A DNA stretch of 64,000 nucleotides, taken from positions 1 through 64,000 of the forward strand of contig JAJPZT010000054.1 in NCBI GenBank assembly GCA_021204175.1, given 5' to 3'. The notes beneath the pieces were generated by a model that saw only the letters and a list, made by a program, of their open reading frames with translations, was not told the origin of the DNA and made no database searches. The stretch's first letter is position 1. Each line of letters opens with the position of its first letter. The stretch comes from Clostridiales bacterium. Lineage in GTDB: Bacteria; Bacillota; Clostridia; Lachnospirales; CAG-274. Below, one piece after another: positions 18,654-27,954 of the stretch. A program made the position numbers and the translations under genes.

Positions 18654-21600
18654 ATGGCAGATTTTAAATTTGAAGACAGTTTTTTCGCGTGGTTATCTGC
18701 AAGGGTTTCGCCTGCTCAGCTTTCAGCCCTCTATTCTGCGTTTACGGAAATTAATAATTATTGTTTGAATAAAAAGCTTCTGACGAAACCTTTATTTGAA
18801 ACAGATGATATTGCTGTTTTGATGAAAATTCAGTCGGTTATCGAGCGTAATAAATTATTCGCTTTTACTCACAGAAGACAGAAAAATGCTATGTCGGCTG
18901 CAATTCGTCATTACTGCCGCTTTATTGAAGAGAGAAAGGGAAAAAATAATGAAGAGAAAGCAACTGTTTATGTGATGAGGCAGCCTGAACAGCTTTCACT
19001 TTCCATTGACAGCAGCCCGGCTGAAGAAAAGCCGAAAGAGGCTGAAGCTTCTTCCGAAAGGGCTGTAAAAGCCGAGGTTTTGCCTAAAGAAGAAACACCC
19101 TCCGAGCTTAAGGCGGCTGCTTCCGAAATAGACGAACTGCTTAAGGATGAGCTTTTTTTGCCCCTTAGAGCCGCTTTGGCAAAAGAAAATATTCGCAGCA
19201 TAGCCGAATTCAAAGAAATTAAGCTTTGGGCGTTTATGAATAAAAATAATATTTATACCATACCTGTTCGGCAAAGTGTTTTAACCAAGGTCAGGCTTTT
19301 TTTGGAACCGCCTGCAGAGGAAAATCCGGAGCTTTTATATAAGCTTCACTGCGGTTCTGAAGTATATACAGGCGAAACGCCTTCGAAAGCTTTTCTGCGT
19401 TTCTGCGAAGAAATTGCCGGAAAATACCCCCTTTTTTTCAGGTCTTTGTTAGATTATAATATAGGCACATCTTCTAAAATTACCATATTCCGCAATCGTG
19501 AAAAAGGCGAATATTTGAAAATGGAAAACCCCTCCTGCTTTATAAGTGCGAAGCTTAAAAACGAAGAGGTTATATCGGCGGCTGAATGGATTTATGAGAA
19601 GTGTTTTAAAAAGAAAGAAACCGTAACAATCGAAGAACCTGAAACCCGTGGGGATGAACCGCTGCTTTCCGACAAAGCCGAAGAAGAAAAGACGTCGGAA
19701 GAGGTTAAAGACACTGTTTTAAACGAAAGCCCTTCCGGCACTTCCGACGAAAAGGAAGAATACTGGCTTGATATTATGTCCGACCGCAGTTTAAACGGCA
19801 TAACACCTGTTTCGTTTTCATATAAGGGAACTTACAGGGAGTGTTCTTCCTGGTTTGAGCTGTATGTAGGCTTGATTAAAGAATTTTATTTTGACAAGAG
19901 CCCTTTGTTCGGAAGCAATGTTTATATAAACGGCAGCAGAAGAGTGGATATTGGCAGCATAGAAGGTATGACCGACCCTCAAGAGATTTCGGAGGGCGTG
20001 TTTGCCGAATGTCACATAAAAGAAGATAAAATTATTGAAAAAACCCGCTGGCTTATGAAATATTGTTCGGTAGGCAGAGATGATATTGTTATTAAATTTA
20101 AGTATGTTAATAATAACGTCAAGCCTGCGTCCGAATATATTGACGAAGCTGCTGAAAGGATTTCGGAAAACAGGAGCAGCGGCGTTAATAAAAAAATACT
20201 GACTGACACCTGTGAACAGCAGATTGACTTTAATGCCGACACTCCTTTGGCATATACAAAACCCGTTAGATTTTCTTATAAAGGGAAAACAAAGTCTTGC
20301 ACTAACTGGTCTGATCTTTATTTAAAGCTGGTCAGAGAAATTTATTCTGACAAGAGCTTTTTGTTTAACGGCAATATATACTTTCCCGGAAGCAAAAGAG
20401 TAGACATAGGCAGTTTTGAGGGAATGCGCAAGCCAATGAGAATTGCGAAAAACATTTATTTGGAATGCGGCATAAAGAAAACAGGAAATTCAAGTCATGT
20501 AATTGACAAAATCCGTTGGCTGCTGAAATACTGCTCAGTAAGTTATGATGACGTTGTAATTATATACAGAACAAACGGCAATAAGGCTTCAAACCAAAAC
20601 AGTGTTCAGCCTCTTCAAAAAGAGAATGACCACCTCACGGCAGCAGAAAGTGCCGATGAACAAATTGTTGACACCGGTGAGGTTACGTTAGATACTTATG
20701 CACTGGAAAGAAAGGCTGACGAAATTCCCCAAGCTGTTCCCGAAGAGGAGAAAGAAAGCGGCGACGCTTTTTCAGCTGTTGAAGAGGAGAAAGAAACAGG
20801 CGAAGCTTTTTCGGCTGTTAATGAGCATAAGGAAGAGGCTGTTGAAAAAGCAGACGATATTGCTGTTCAAGAGGACAAAACCGATAAAACAGAAGCATAT
20901 GAAGAGGAGCTTGCCGACAGGGTTAAAAAATTTGTACTTGATTCGGATTTAGAGGGCGTTACATATGATGATATTTATAAGCTTTTAAATACAACCTATA
21001 TGACGGTGAAAAACCTTGTTTCACAAATAGGGTGTATTGTGGAAATGAAGGGGCGGCTCTATCATGAAGAGGCTTTTATAGACTGGGACGAAGGTGCAAA
21101 GCAGCTTTGCGGCATTACGGAAAAGCTTATGAAGAAAAACAGCGGCTATGTTTCAGCGGTTCAGCTTTATGAGTATGCACGTTCCGATATGAATATGTTT
21201 CTTAATGACAATGATTTAAATGACGAGCGGTCTGTTTATGAAATGGCTCAGCATTTGTTTCAAAAGAACAGCTGCGGCGGTTATAAATATGTTTTCAGCG
21301 GTAAAACCCATATTTCAAAAGCCGAAGCCGAAATTGGAAGCAACTTTGATATTATATGTAAATATGCGGAGGATCAGGGCGGCTTGTTCAGTGAAGAGGA
21401 GCTTTTAGAATATTTAAACGGTTTGGGAATTAAAACCGGCAGTATCCGCAGTCAAATGAAAATAAACACAAAGCCCTTTTTCTTTTTCTATGACAAGGGT
21501 ATGATTATTTCAGAAAAAAGTATGGCTGTTGACGATTTGAAGAAAGAAGGCATAAAGAAGGCTCTCGATAAGCTGTTTGACGACATTGGGGATCATATTA

Positions 21601-22001
21601 TAATAAGAGATATTCAGCCTGTATGGTTTGAACAGCTGCCTGCACTGCCCGGAAACATAAGCTGGACGCCCCTTCTTCTTCAAAGCTTTCTGCGGTTTTA
21701 CGGCGAAGAAGCAGGCGCAAAAACAATTGGGGCAATGGATAATCAAAAAGCCGACACTCTTCATACTATGCTGGTTAAATATGACAGCCCTGTTCAAAAT
21801 TTCGGAGACGCGGTTGTTTCATATATAGTTGAAAATGAAATTGAAAAGCGTTCCTTTGAGGCTGAGGAGCTGCGTCAGCTTTTGGCGGAAGCCAAAATGA
21901 TTCAGGGCAGTGAGCTTATGAACAATATGCCCAAAGCTTTGGCTGATGACGAGCGCTTCGCCTGGGACGCAAAGGGTCAAAATGTAACGGTAAGGGTGTG
22001 A
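18654..22001 (+). CDS. Large BREX-4-associated protein: repeated unknown module plus C-terminal winged-helix-like region
   Basis: 1115 aa; two clear module repeats (PVSFSYKGTYRECSSWFELYVGLIKEFYFDKSPLF...GSRRVDIGSIEGM / PVRFSYKGKTKSCTNWSDLYLKLVREIYSDKSFLF...GSKRVDIGSFEGM). Confidence 0.6.
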   Translation: MADFKFEDSFFAWLSARVSPAQLSALYSAFTEINNYCLNKKLLTKPLFETDDIAVLMKIQSVIERNKLFAFTHRRQKNAMSAAIRHYCRFIEERKGKNNEEKATVYVMRQPEQLSLSIDSSPAEEKPKEAEASSERAVKAEVLPKEETPSELKAAASEIDELLKDELFLPLRAALAKENIRSIAEFKEIKLWAFMNKNNIYTIPVRQSVLTKVRLFLEPPAEENPELLYKLHCGSEVYTGETPSKAFLRFCEEIAGKYPLFFRSLLDYNIGTSSKITIFRNREKGEYLKMENPSCFISAKLKNEEVISAAEWIYEKCFKKKETVTIEEPETRGDEPLLSDKAEEEKTSEEVKDTVLNESPSGTSDEKEEYWLDIMSDRSLNGITPVSFSYKGTYRECSSWFELYVGLIKEFYFDKSPLFGSNVYINGSRRVDIGSIEGMTDPQEISEGVFAECHIKEDKIIEKTRWLMKYCSVGRDDIVIKFKYVNNNVKPASEYIDEAAERISENRSSGVNKKILTDTCEQQIDFNADTPLAYTKPVRFSYKGKTKSCTNWSDLYLKLVREIYSDKSFLFNGNIYFPGSKRVDIGSFEGMRKPMRIAKNIYLECGIKKTGNSSHVIDKIRWLLKYCSVSYDDVVIIYRTNGNKASNQNSVQPLQKENDHLTAAESADEQIVDTGEVTLDTYALERKADEIPQAVPEEEKESGDAFSAVEEEKETGEAFSAVNEHKEEAVEKADDIAVQEDKTDKTEAYEEELADRVKKFVLDSDLEGVTYDDIYKLLNTTYMTVKNLVSQIGCIVEMKGRLYHEEAFIDWDEGAKQLCGITEKLMKKNSGYVSAVQLYEYARSDMNMFLNDNDLNDERSVYEMAQHLFQKNSCGGYKYVFSGKTHISKAEAEIGSNFDIICKYAEDQGGLFSEEELLEYLNGLGIKTGSIRSQMKINTKPFFFFYDKGMIISEKSMAVDDLKKEGIKKALDKLFDDIGDHIIIRDIQPVWFEQLPALPGNISWTPLLLQSFLRFYGEEAGAKTIGAMDNQKADTLHTMLVKYDSPVQNFGDAVVSYIVENEIEKRSFEAEELRQLLAEAKMIQGSELMNNMPKALADDERFAWDAKGQNVTVRV
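20742..20819 (+). repeat. 2 x 39-bp in-frame tandem repeat (EEEKE[S/T]G[D/E]AFSAV)
   Basis: gaagaggagaaagaaagcggcgacgctttttcagctgtt followed by gaagaggagaaagaaacaggcgaagctttttcggctgtt. Confidence 0.85.
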
Positions 22002-22005
22002 TAAA

Positions 22006-22674
22006 ATGGCAGCAGCAGCAAAATTTACACGAGATGAGGCAATATTAGCATTAGACGTTTATTATTCTTTGGCTGACGGCAGAGTTTTGCCTGATTCTGA
22101 TGAAATCAGGGATCTCAGCCTTCTGCTTAACCGCCTGCCGGTTTATCCTGTTGAAAACAGAAGAGATGATTTCAGAAATGCTAACGGCATAGCCAAACAG
22201 CTAATGTTGTTTCGTTCAAACTGTAAATCGGGCAAGAAAAATCGGCATTTAGGCTCTATATTTTTCGAGGTTGCTTTTGAATATGAAAATAGAATAGACG
22301 AGCTTCATTCCATAGCGGAAGCTATAAGAAGAAACGAAAAAGCCTTTAATTTATGTTTTGGTTCTCCGCTTGAAGATGAGGGCTTTCCGGAGGGTGTTTT
22401 TTTAGGTCATTTGCACAGAATAATAGAAAAGCGTGATGGCTTAAAATATGAAATGAAGGATCACTGTCAGGTTTGTTTCAGCAGTCCCGGTTTGTGTTAT
22501 AAAACTGACGAAAATCTGCTTCAAAATCATCTTATAATAAATCCCGTAAAAACGGACTTTTCGAAAAAATATAAGGCAGATGATTTTATTACTGTATGCC
22601 CGACATGCCACAGGGCATTACATAGTTACAGACCTTGGCTTACAGCAGAAAACTGCGGAGAGGTTCTCCGCTGA
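22006..22674 (+). CDS. HNH-endonuclease-like protein
   Basis: 222 aa; CQVCFSSPG...LQNHLIINPVKTDF...ITVCPTCHRALH zinc/HNH-like pattern. Confidence 0.65.
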   Translation: MAAAAKFTRDEAILALDVYYSLADGRVLPDSDEIRDLSLLLNRLPVYPVENRRDDFRNANGIAKQLMLFRSNCKSGKKNRHLGSIFFEVAFEYENRIDELHSIAEAIRRNEKAFNLCFGSPLEDEGFPEGVFLGHLHRIIEKRDGLKYEMKDHCQVCFSSPGLCYKTDENLLQNHLIINPVKTDFSKKYKADDFITVCPTCHRALHSYRPWLTAENCGEVLR

Positions 22675-22707
22675 AGGGGGAAATATTGCAACAGGGAGAC
22701 GTATGTT

Positions 22708-25056
22708 ATGTACGGATATGAATGGACGGAAGAATACGGTATATTTCGCTTAACGGTAGACGCTAAAATTCAAAAAGAAATTCGACCGGTGTTTTGGGAA
22801 GAACTGGACTTTTTCGAAATGTATAAATATTGGGATTATCCTAAAAACACGAAAGAACCGCTTTTGTGGGCTGAAGGTATTCGTAAATATGTTTTGAACG
22901 GTGTTTGTGTTGCGGAAGCACAAGGGGGCAGCTTTTATTCAAAGCCTGTCATAGAGTTAAAAACAGATGAAAGACTTAAATTAAAGGCTGTTGATGTAAA
23001 CCGTTTGTATGAAGTCAACCGACGGCTTTTGGTTAATTTAGAACAAATGGAGATTGCCTTCATACAAGAGCAATACAAAGCATATTCGAAAAAAGGATAT
23101 TTGTTTGTATGTGCTTTTTCAGGCGGAAAGGATTCTTCGCTTTTGTTGGATTTGGTTTCAAAGGCGCTTTCTCCCGACAAATATTATGTAATTTTCAGCA
23201 ATACGGGAATGGAATTGAAATCTACTCTTAATGCTGTTGAAGCTGCAAAACAAAGGTGGTCTGAGCTTAGATTTGAAGAATCTGAGTGTCATATGAAGCC
23301 TGCGGAAAGCTGGAAAGAGTTCGGACCTCCGGGGCAGAGAATGAGATGGTGCTGTACTGTTCATAAATCTGTTCCTGCCATATTAAAATTAAGAGATTTA
23401 AGCGGAAATTATAATGCCAAAGCGATTGTATATGACGGAGTACGTGCAGAAGAAAGCGTCAGGCGGTCTAAATATGATAAAATAAGTGTAGGGGCAAAAA
23501 ACATCAATCAAATAAACTGTCACGCAATAATAGAGTGGAATACTGCCGAATTATATTGTTATCTGCTTGCAAATGATTTGTTGTTAAATGATGCTTATAG
23601 GGTTGGTTTATTTAGAGTTGGATGTATGGTGTGTCCTATGCAGTCGGGGTGGTCTGAAAGCATAGTCGGTTTTCATTATGAAAGCGAAGCAAAACAGCTG
23701 CGAACTATGGTTGAAAAGTATGTAGCAAACACAAAACCGGAAAGTGAACGTAAAAAATATATAGAAAAAGGCAGCTGGAAAGCCCGGGTAGGCGGCAAAG
23801 GATTAGACAACGGCGGCAACAGAGTAAAGGAAGTTATAGAAAAAAATACACTTAATATAACAATAACAAAGCCAAAACAAAAGTGGACAGATGTTGCCTG
23901 TATATTAGGGGTTTTTGTGGAGCAAGACGAAAAGTACCTGCTTCAAAAAATAGGAACACAAAATTATGAATGCAGAATAAAACAAGATAAAGATACTATA
24001 ACAATATCATATTATCCCTTTTATCAAATGGACAGATTTGTTATCAGCAGAATAAGAGGGGCGGCGAATAAGGTTGCTTATTGTGTCGGATGTAAAGCCT
24101 GTATGGTTCAGTGCCCCACGGGAGCGTTTACAATTCAGCCCGGCGGCAAAATTTTAATTCGAGAAAATTTATGCATACATTGCAACAACTGTATAGAATT
24201 TGCAGAAAGAGGATGTATAGTTTCTGATAATATGAGAATACCGGAAGGAGGATTTACAAATATGAAAGGACTTGACCCTTATCACGGTTTTGGATTTAGA
24301 CAGGCATGGCTTACACACTTTACGGAAGAGGGTATAAACTGCTTTTCTATGGGTGTTTTGGGAACTGTTCAATATTCGGCATTAAAAACTTGGCTTAAAC
24401 AAGCTGAAATGATAGAAATGAAAAGAGTAGGCAGGGCTAATGCCGTAAGTATTACGGAACTCGGCGAAAAGCTTGCTTCTATAGGCTCTTACAACCCCTT
24501 TACGTGGGCTGTTATTTGGGCGAATTTGTGTTACAATTCTACAATTTGCAGGTGGTATTGTTTAAATTCCGAAAGGGGAGGGGTATACGAGAAGGCTGAT
24601 TTAGTTATGATGCTCGGCGACAGCTATTCTAAGTCAAACCGAGACAATGCTATAACCGCTTTAACTGAGACTTTCCGTTATTCTCCCATAGGAGCCGCTT
24701 TAAAACAGGGGCTTCCTGTTGAGGTTAAGAAAAACAGCTTTACTTATTTGCGCGACGGCTGGGACTACCCCGATGCGGCCGCTCTTTTGTATGCCCTTTA
24801 TCTTTATGCGGAGCATACGGGGCGGAAGACATTTACCTTTACGGAGCTGGCAAACGCCCACGCAAACCCGGAGGCGCAGGGAATTTCTCCCCACGACATT
24901 TACGGCATAGATGTAAAGGCTTTCAGAGAAAATATACAGGGGCTGGCTATGACATATCCTCAGTATATAAGAGTTTCATTTGTGGCGAATTTGGACAATA
25001 TTATTCTTGAAAATTATACAAGCAATGATATTTTGGATTTGGCTGAAAGCGATTAA
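22708..25056 (+). CDS. brxP: PAPS reductase-family PP-loop protein with 4Fe-4S ferredoxin domain (BREX-4 BrxP-like / DndC-like)
   Basis: 782 aa; PP-loop CAFSGGKDSSLLLDL, WCCTVHKSVP, VGCMVCPMQSGWSES, ferredoxin YCVGCKACMVQCPTGAF...CIHCNNC. Confidence 0.8.
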   Translation: MYGYEWTEEYGIFRLTVDAKIQKEIRPVFWEELDFFEMYKYWDYPKNTKEPLLWAEGIRKYVLNGVCVAEAQGGSFYSKPVIELKTDERLKLKAVDVNRLYEVNRRLLVNLEQMEIAFIQEQYKAYSKKGYLFVCAFSGGKDSSLLLDLVSKALSPDKYYVIFSNTGMELKSTLNAVEAAKQRWSELRFEESECHMKPAESWKEFGPPGQRMRWCCTVHKSVPAILKLRDLSGNYNAKAIVYDGVRAEESVRRSKYDKISVGAKNINQINCHAIIEWNTAELYCYLLANDLLLNDAYRVGLFRVGCMVCPMQSGWSESIVGFHYESEAKQLRTMVEKYVANTKPESERKKYIEKGSWKARVGGKGLDNGGNRVKEVIEKNTLNITITKPKQKWTDVACILGVFVEQDEKYLLQKIGTQNYECRIKQDKDTITISYYPFYQMDRFVISRIRGAANKVAYCVGCKACMVQCPTGAFTIQPGGKILIRENLCIHCNNCIEFAERGCIVSDNMRIPEGGFTNMKGLDPYHGFGFRQAWLTHFTEEGINCFSMGVLGTVQYSALKTWLKQAEMIEMKRVGRANAVSITELGEKLASIGSYNPFTWAVIWANLCYNSTICRWYCLNSERGGVYEKADLVMMLGDSYSKSNRDNAITALTETFRYSPIGAALKQGLPVEVKKNSFTYLRDGWDYPDAAALLYALYLYAEHTGRKTFTFTELANAHANPEAQGISPHDIYGIDVKAFRENIQGLAMTYPQYIRVSFVANLDNIILENYTSNDILDLAESD

Positions 25057-25080
25057 TCAGGGAGAAGGGAGAAGGCAATT

Positions 25081-27954
25081 ATGGCAAACAAAAGATATTG
25101 TGATTTTATTGAAATGAGCCCCACGTTTGAGTCTGTTGTGGATATAGACGCAGACACAAGGAATAAAAATTTGTGGCGCGAATACATAGTGGGGGAAGAC
25201 CTTGAAAAAATGATGGAGGTTTTGTGTCAGTCTCTTAATAAGGAAGAACCCGACAGCCGCCGTTCCTTTTGGATTGAGGGAACATACGGAACGGGGAAAA
25301 GCTACGCCGCAATTTTAATTAAACACTTAATGGAAGACCCGCCGGAGGTTATAGACGCTTATCTTTCTCAAAACAGCCGCCTTGCGCAGTTTCGCAACCG
25401 CTTTATGAAGTGCAGAGCAAAGGAAAAAGGGGAATTTCTTGTAATTTGGAAAACAGGCTGTACGGGTATTCGTGACGGAAACGCTATGCTTATGGAAGCA
25501 GAAAAGGCTGTTCGTGAGGCACTTGGCGCAAAATTCGGAGACAAGGCGGATTACGGCGAGGCCTCTCTTCAGGATGCGGTAAAACAGCAGGTAAACAGCC
25601 CTGTTCATAACTGGGAATATATTTTAGACAATACCTTTTTGGGTGATGACTATGGCAGTGTTGAAGAACTGAAAGAGAAGGTTAATTCAGGAGACCTTAA
25701 GGCTTTACAGAAAACCGCTGCCGTTATCCGCCGATTTAACTGGGGGCTTGTAGACAGCCTTGATACATTTAAAAAGTGGATAGGGGCTGTTATAGAGAAT
25801 AACGGCTTGTCAAAAACGGGAATTTTCTTTATTTGGGACGAGTTTACGGAGTATGTGGCAAACAGCGAGGATCAGACAATTTTGCAGCAGCTTTCGGAGT
25901 TTTGTAAGGTTCAGCCATTTTTTATGCTGTTTGTTGTTCACCGTACAAGCGAAATGGTGGAAAGGATTACGCCGGAGCGTTATCAGCTTATTACACACCG
26001 TTTTCATCAGGTTGAATTTCATATTAGCACAGACGCCGCTTTTGATTTAATTGCCGGGTCTATTAAAATAAGAAACGGTATGAGCGAACACTGGAAGGAA
26101 GAAAGAAAAGAGGTTATAAAAAATATTAAGCCTTTCCTTCCGGATATGTCGGGACTTGACGACAAAATAAGCGAAGAAATAGACCACTACTGCCCTATGC
26201 ATCCTATGACGATAAAGCTTCTTTCACGTGTGGCTGAAAATTATGCGGCTTCACAGAGAACAATGTTTCGTTTTATGAAGGATCAGTCTAATTCGGAACA
26301 GGGCTTTGTAGGCTATATTAATAAAAAAGGCCCTGAAGACCAGGCGTGCTGGCTGACCCCCGAATGGCTTTGGGATTATTTCTTTACACGTGAAAGCGAT
26401 TTTTCAGACAAAGACACAAAGGCGGCGGAATATATAAGACATTTTGAAGAAAGCCGTCATTTGGTGGAAAACGACGAAAACGCAAGCCGTGTGTTTAAAA
26501 CGGCTATGCTTCTGCTCGCACTGATGTCATCTACAAAGGGGATTTACAGCGGAAGAAGATCAAGAGACGGAATTGCGGCGACGAAAGACTGTCTTGAAAC
26601 CTGTTTGGCAGGAGTTATGAGCAAAGCTCAGGTAAACGATATGCTCAAGACAATGGTTGACAGCAGGATTCTTGTTTTGGACGAGGGCTCAAACAATATC
26701 GTCCGTATTCAGCTGCCTTTCAGAGGTACGGGGGAATCTGACTTTTCAGCAAAGCTTAACGCCAACGATAAAAAATACAGCAGATATATGATGTTTTCGA
26801 AGGACGGCACATTTGCCCAGACCTTTGAAAAGCAGGCGTGGGATGTTAATGATGCGGCGTTTAAGCGTATGAAAATTGCCGTATGCTGCGCCGAAACAAA
26901 TTCAATAAATACAAGGCTCGGAGAAATTATAAAAGACATTGATAAATATACTTATAAATTGGGCTTGCTTATTGTGACGGTTCAAAGCGAACCCCAGGCT
27001 GTGTCAATTCAGTCTGTTTTACAGAAAAAGGCAGCCGAGGTTAATGAACCGAGACTTATTATTGCCCTTGTGAAAGAACCTCTTAATGATGAAAAACGCA
27101 GGAAGTGGCTGACGGCTGTAACAAAACAGGAAATGGCTTCGGAGGCAGGTCAGACAGGCTCGGCTCAGCAGTACAGAATGGAAGCGGCGACTATTGTCAG
27201 CTCATGGGTCGGCTCGGCGGTCAGCGGAGCAAGAATTATCGTTTATAACGGCAGTAATGTAATTAATAATATCTACGGTATGGCTAACTTGCGCAAAGTT
27301 ATACGCACAGGCGTTCAGGACGAAATTTTTAAATATGCTCCTGAAAATATTGTGGGAACAACCACTGCCTATAAACCCTGCAACAGCGGCTCGCCTACGG
27401 CAGGCATTCAGAGAAGCAGCGGAAACAGCCAGCTTAAAAATGCGTTGGAGCCGCTGAAACAGCTTGGGGTTCTTGAGTTTAATTCAATCGGTGAAATTGC
27501 CGGGGTTAAGAATAAAGGCGGCAGAGCGGCGGAAAGTGTCGCTGCTTTGGCAGAGCTTGTTAAAAAAGAAATGGAATCGGGTCACAAGGTAAGCCTGAAC
27601 GATTTGTGGAACACGCTTCAGAGAGAACCCTTCGGCTATTATAATAATATTGCCTGCGGTGTTTTGCTGGGATTTGTGTTCTCCTGTTATAAAAACAGTA
27701 AATTCACCTGGACAGACAGCGTTCAGTCTCCTCACCCGTTGGCAGAGGCTACACTGGGCAAAATGGTTTTCACTATGTGCAGCGGCAAAATGACCACAGA
27801 CTATCTGTCGGCAGGCTCTCTTACGTGGCAGAATTTCAGCGACTATTTGGGAAAGATTTTTAATCTGCCTGAGGGGCAGCTTGCTGAGCAGACTACAGGC
27901 TATCATAATGTCAGAGAAGCTATATCTCAAAGCGGTTGCCCTTTTGGGCTTTGA
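25081..27954 (+). CDS. brxC: BREX ATPase BrxC/PglY-like, N-terminal part (frameshifted)
   Basis: 957 aa; EGTYGTGKSYAAILIKHLM Walker A. Ends ..REAISQSGCPFGL* where the -1 frame continues ..SGCPFWALKYIPESEW. Confidence 0.75.
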   Translation: MANKRYCDFIEMSPTFESVVDIDADTRNKNLWREYIVGEDLEKMMEVLCQSLNKEEPDSRRSFWIEGTYGTGKSYAAILIKHLMEDPPEVIDAYLSQNSRLAQFRNRFMKCRAKEKGEFLVIWKTGCTGIRDGNAMLMEAEKAVREALGAKFGDKADYGEASLQDAVKQQVNSPVHNWEYILDNTFLGDDYGSVEELKEKVNSGDLKALQKTAAVIRRFNWGLVDSLDTFKKWIGAVIENNGLSKTGIFFIWDEFTEYVANSEDQTILQQLSEFCKVQPFFMLFVVHRTSEMVERITPERYQLITHRFHQVEFHISTDAAFDLIAGSIKIRNGMSEHWKEERKEVIKNIKPFLPDMSGLDDKISEEIDHYCPMHPMTIKLLSRVAENYAASQRTMFRFMKDQSNSEQGFVGYINKKGPEDQACWLTPEWLWDYFFTRESDFSDKDTKAAEYIRHFEESRHLVENDENASRVFKTAMLLLALMSSTKGIYSGRRSRDGIAATKDCLETCLAGVMSKAQVNDMLKTMVDSRILVLDEGSNNIVRIQLPFRGTGESDFSAKLNANDKKYSRYMMFSKDGTFAQTFEKQAWDVNDAAFKRMKIAVCCAETNSINTRLGEIIKDIDKYTYKLGLLIVTVQSEPQAVSIQSVLQKKAAEVNEPRLIIALVKEPLNDEKRRKWLTAVTKQEMASEAGQTGSAQQYRMEAATIVSSWVGSAVSGARIIVYNGSNVINNIYGMANLRKVIRTGVQDEIFKYAPENIVGTTTAYKPCNSGSPTAGIQRSSGNSQLKNALEPLKQLGVLEFNSIGEIAGVKNKGGRAAESVAALAELVKKEMESGHKVSLNDLWNTLQREPFGYYNNIACGVLLGFVFSCYKNSKFTWTDSVQSPHPLAEATLGKMVFTMCSGKMTTDYLSAGSLTWQNFSDYLGKIFNLPEGQLAEQTTGYHNVREAISQSGCPFGL

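Noticed and set aside
22708-25056. Classical Dnd (dndBCDE) phosphorothioation operon
   Set aside because: No DndB/DndD/DndE-like ORFs; PglZ, BrxL and BrxC-like neighbours place the PP-loop protein in a BREX-4-like context.
27484-27930. 148-aa minus-strand ORF opposite the BrxC-like gene
   Set aside because: Antisense shadow ORF without RBS or domain signature.
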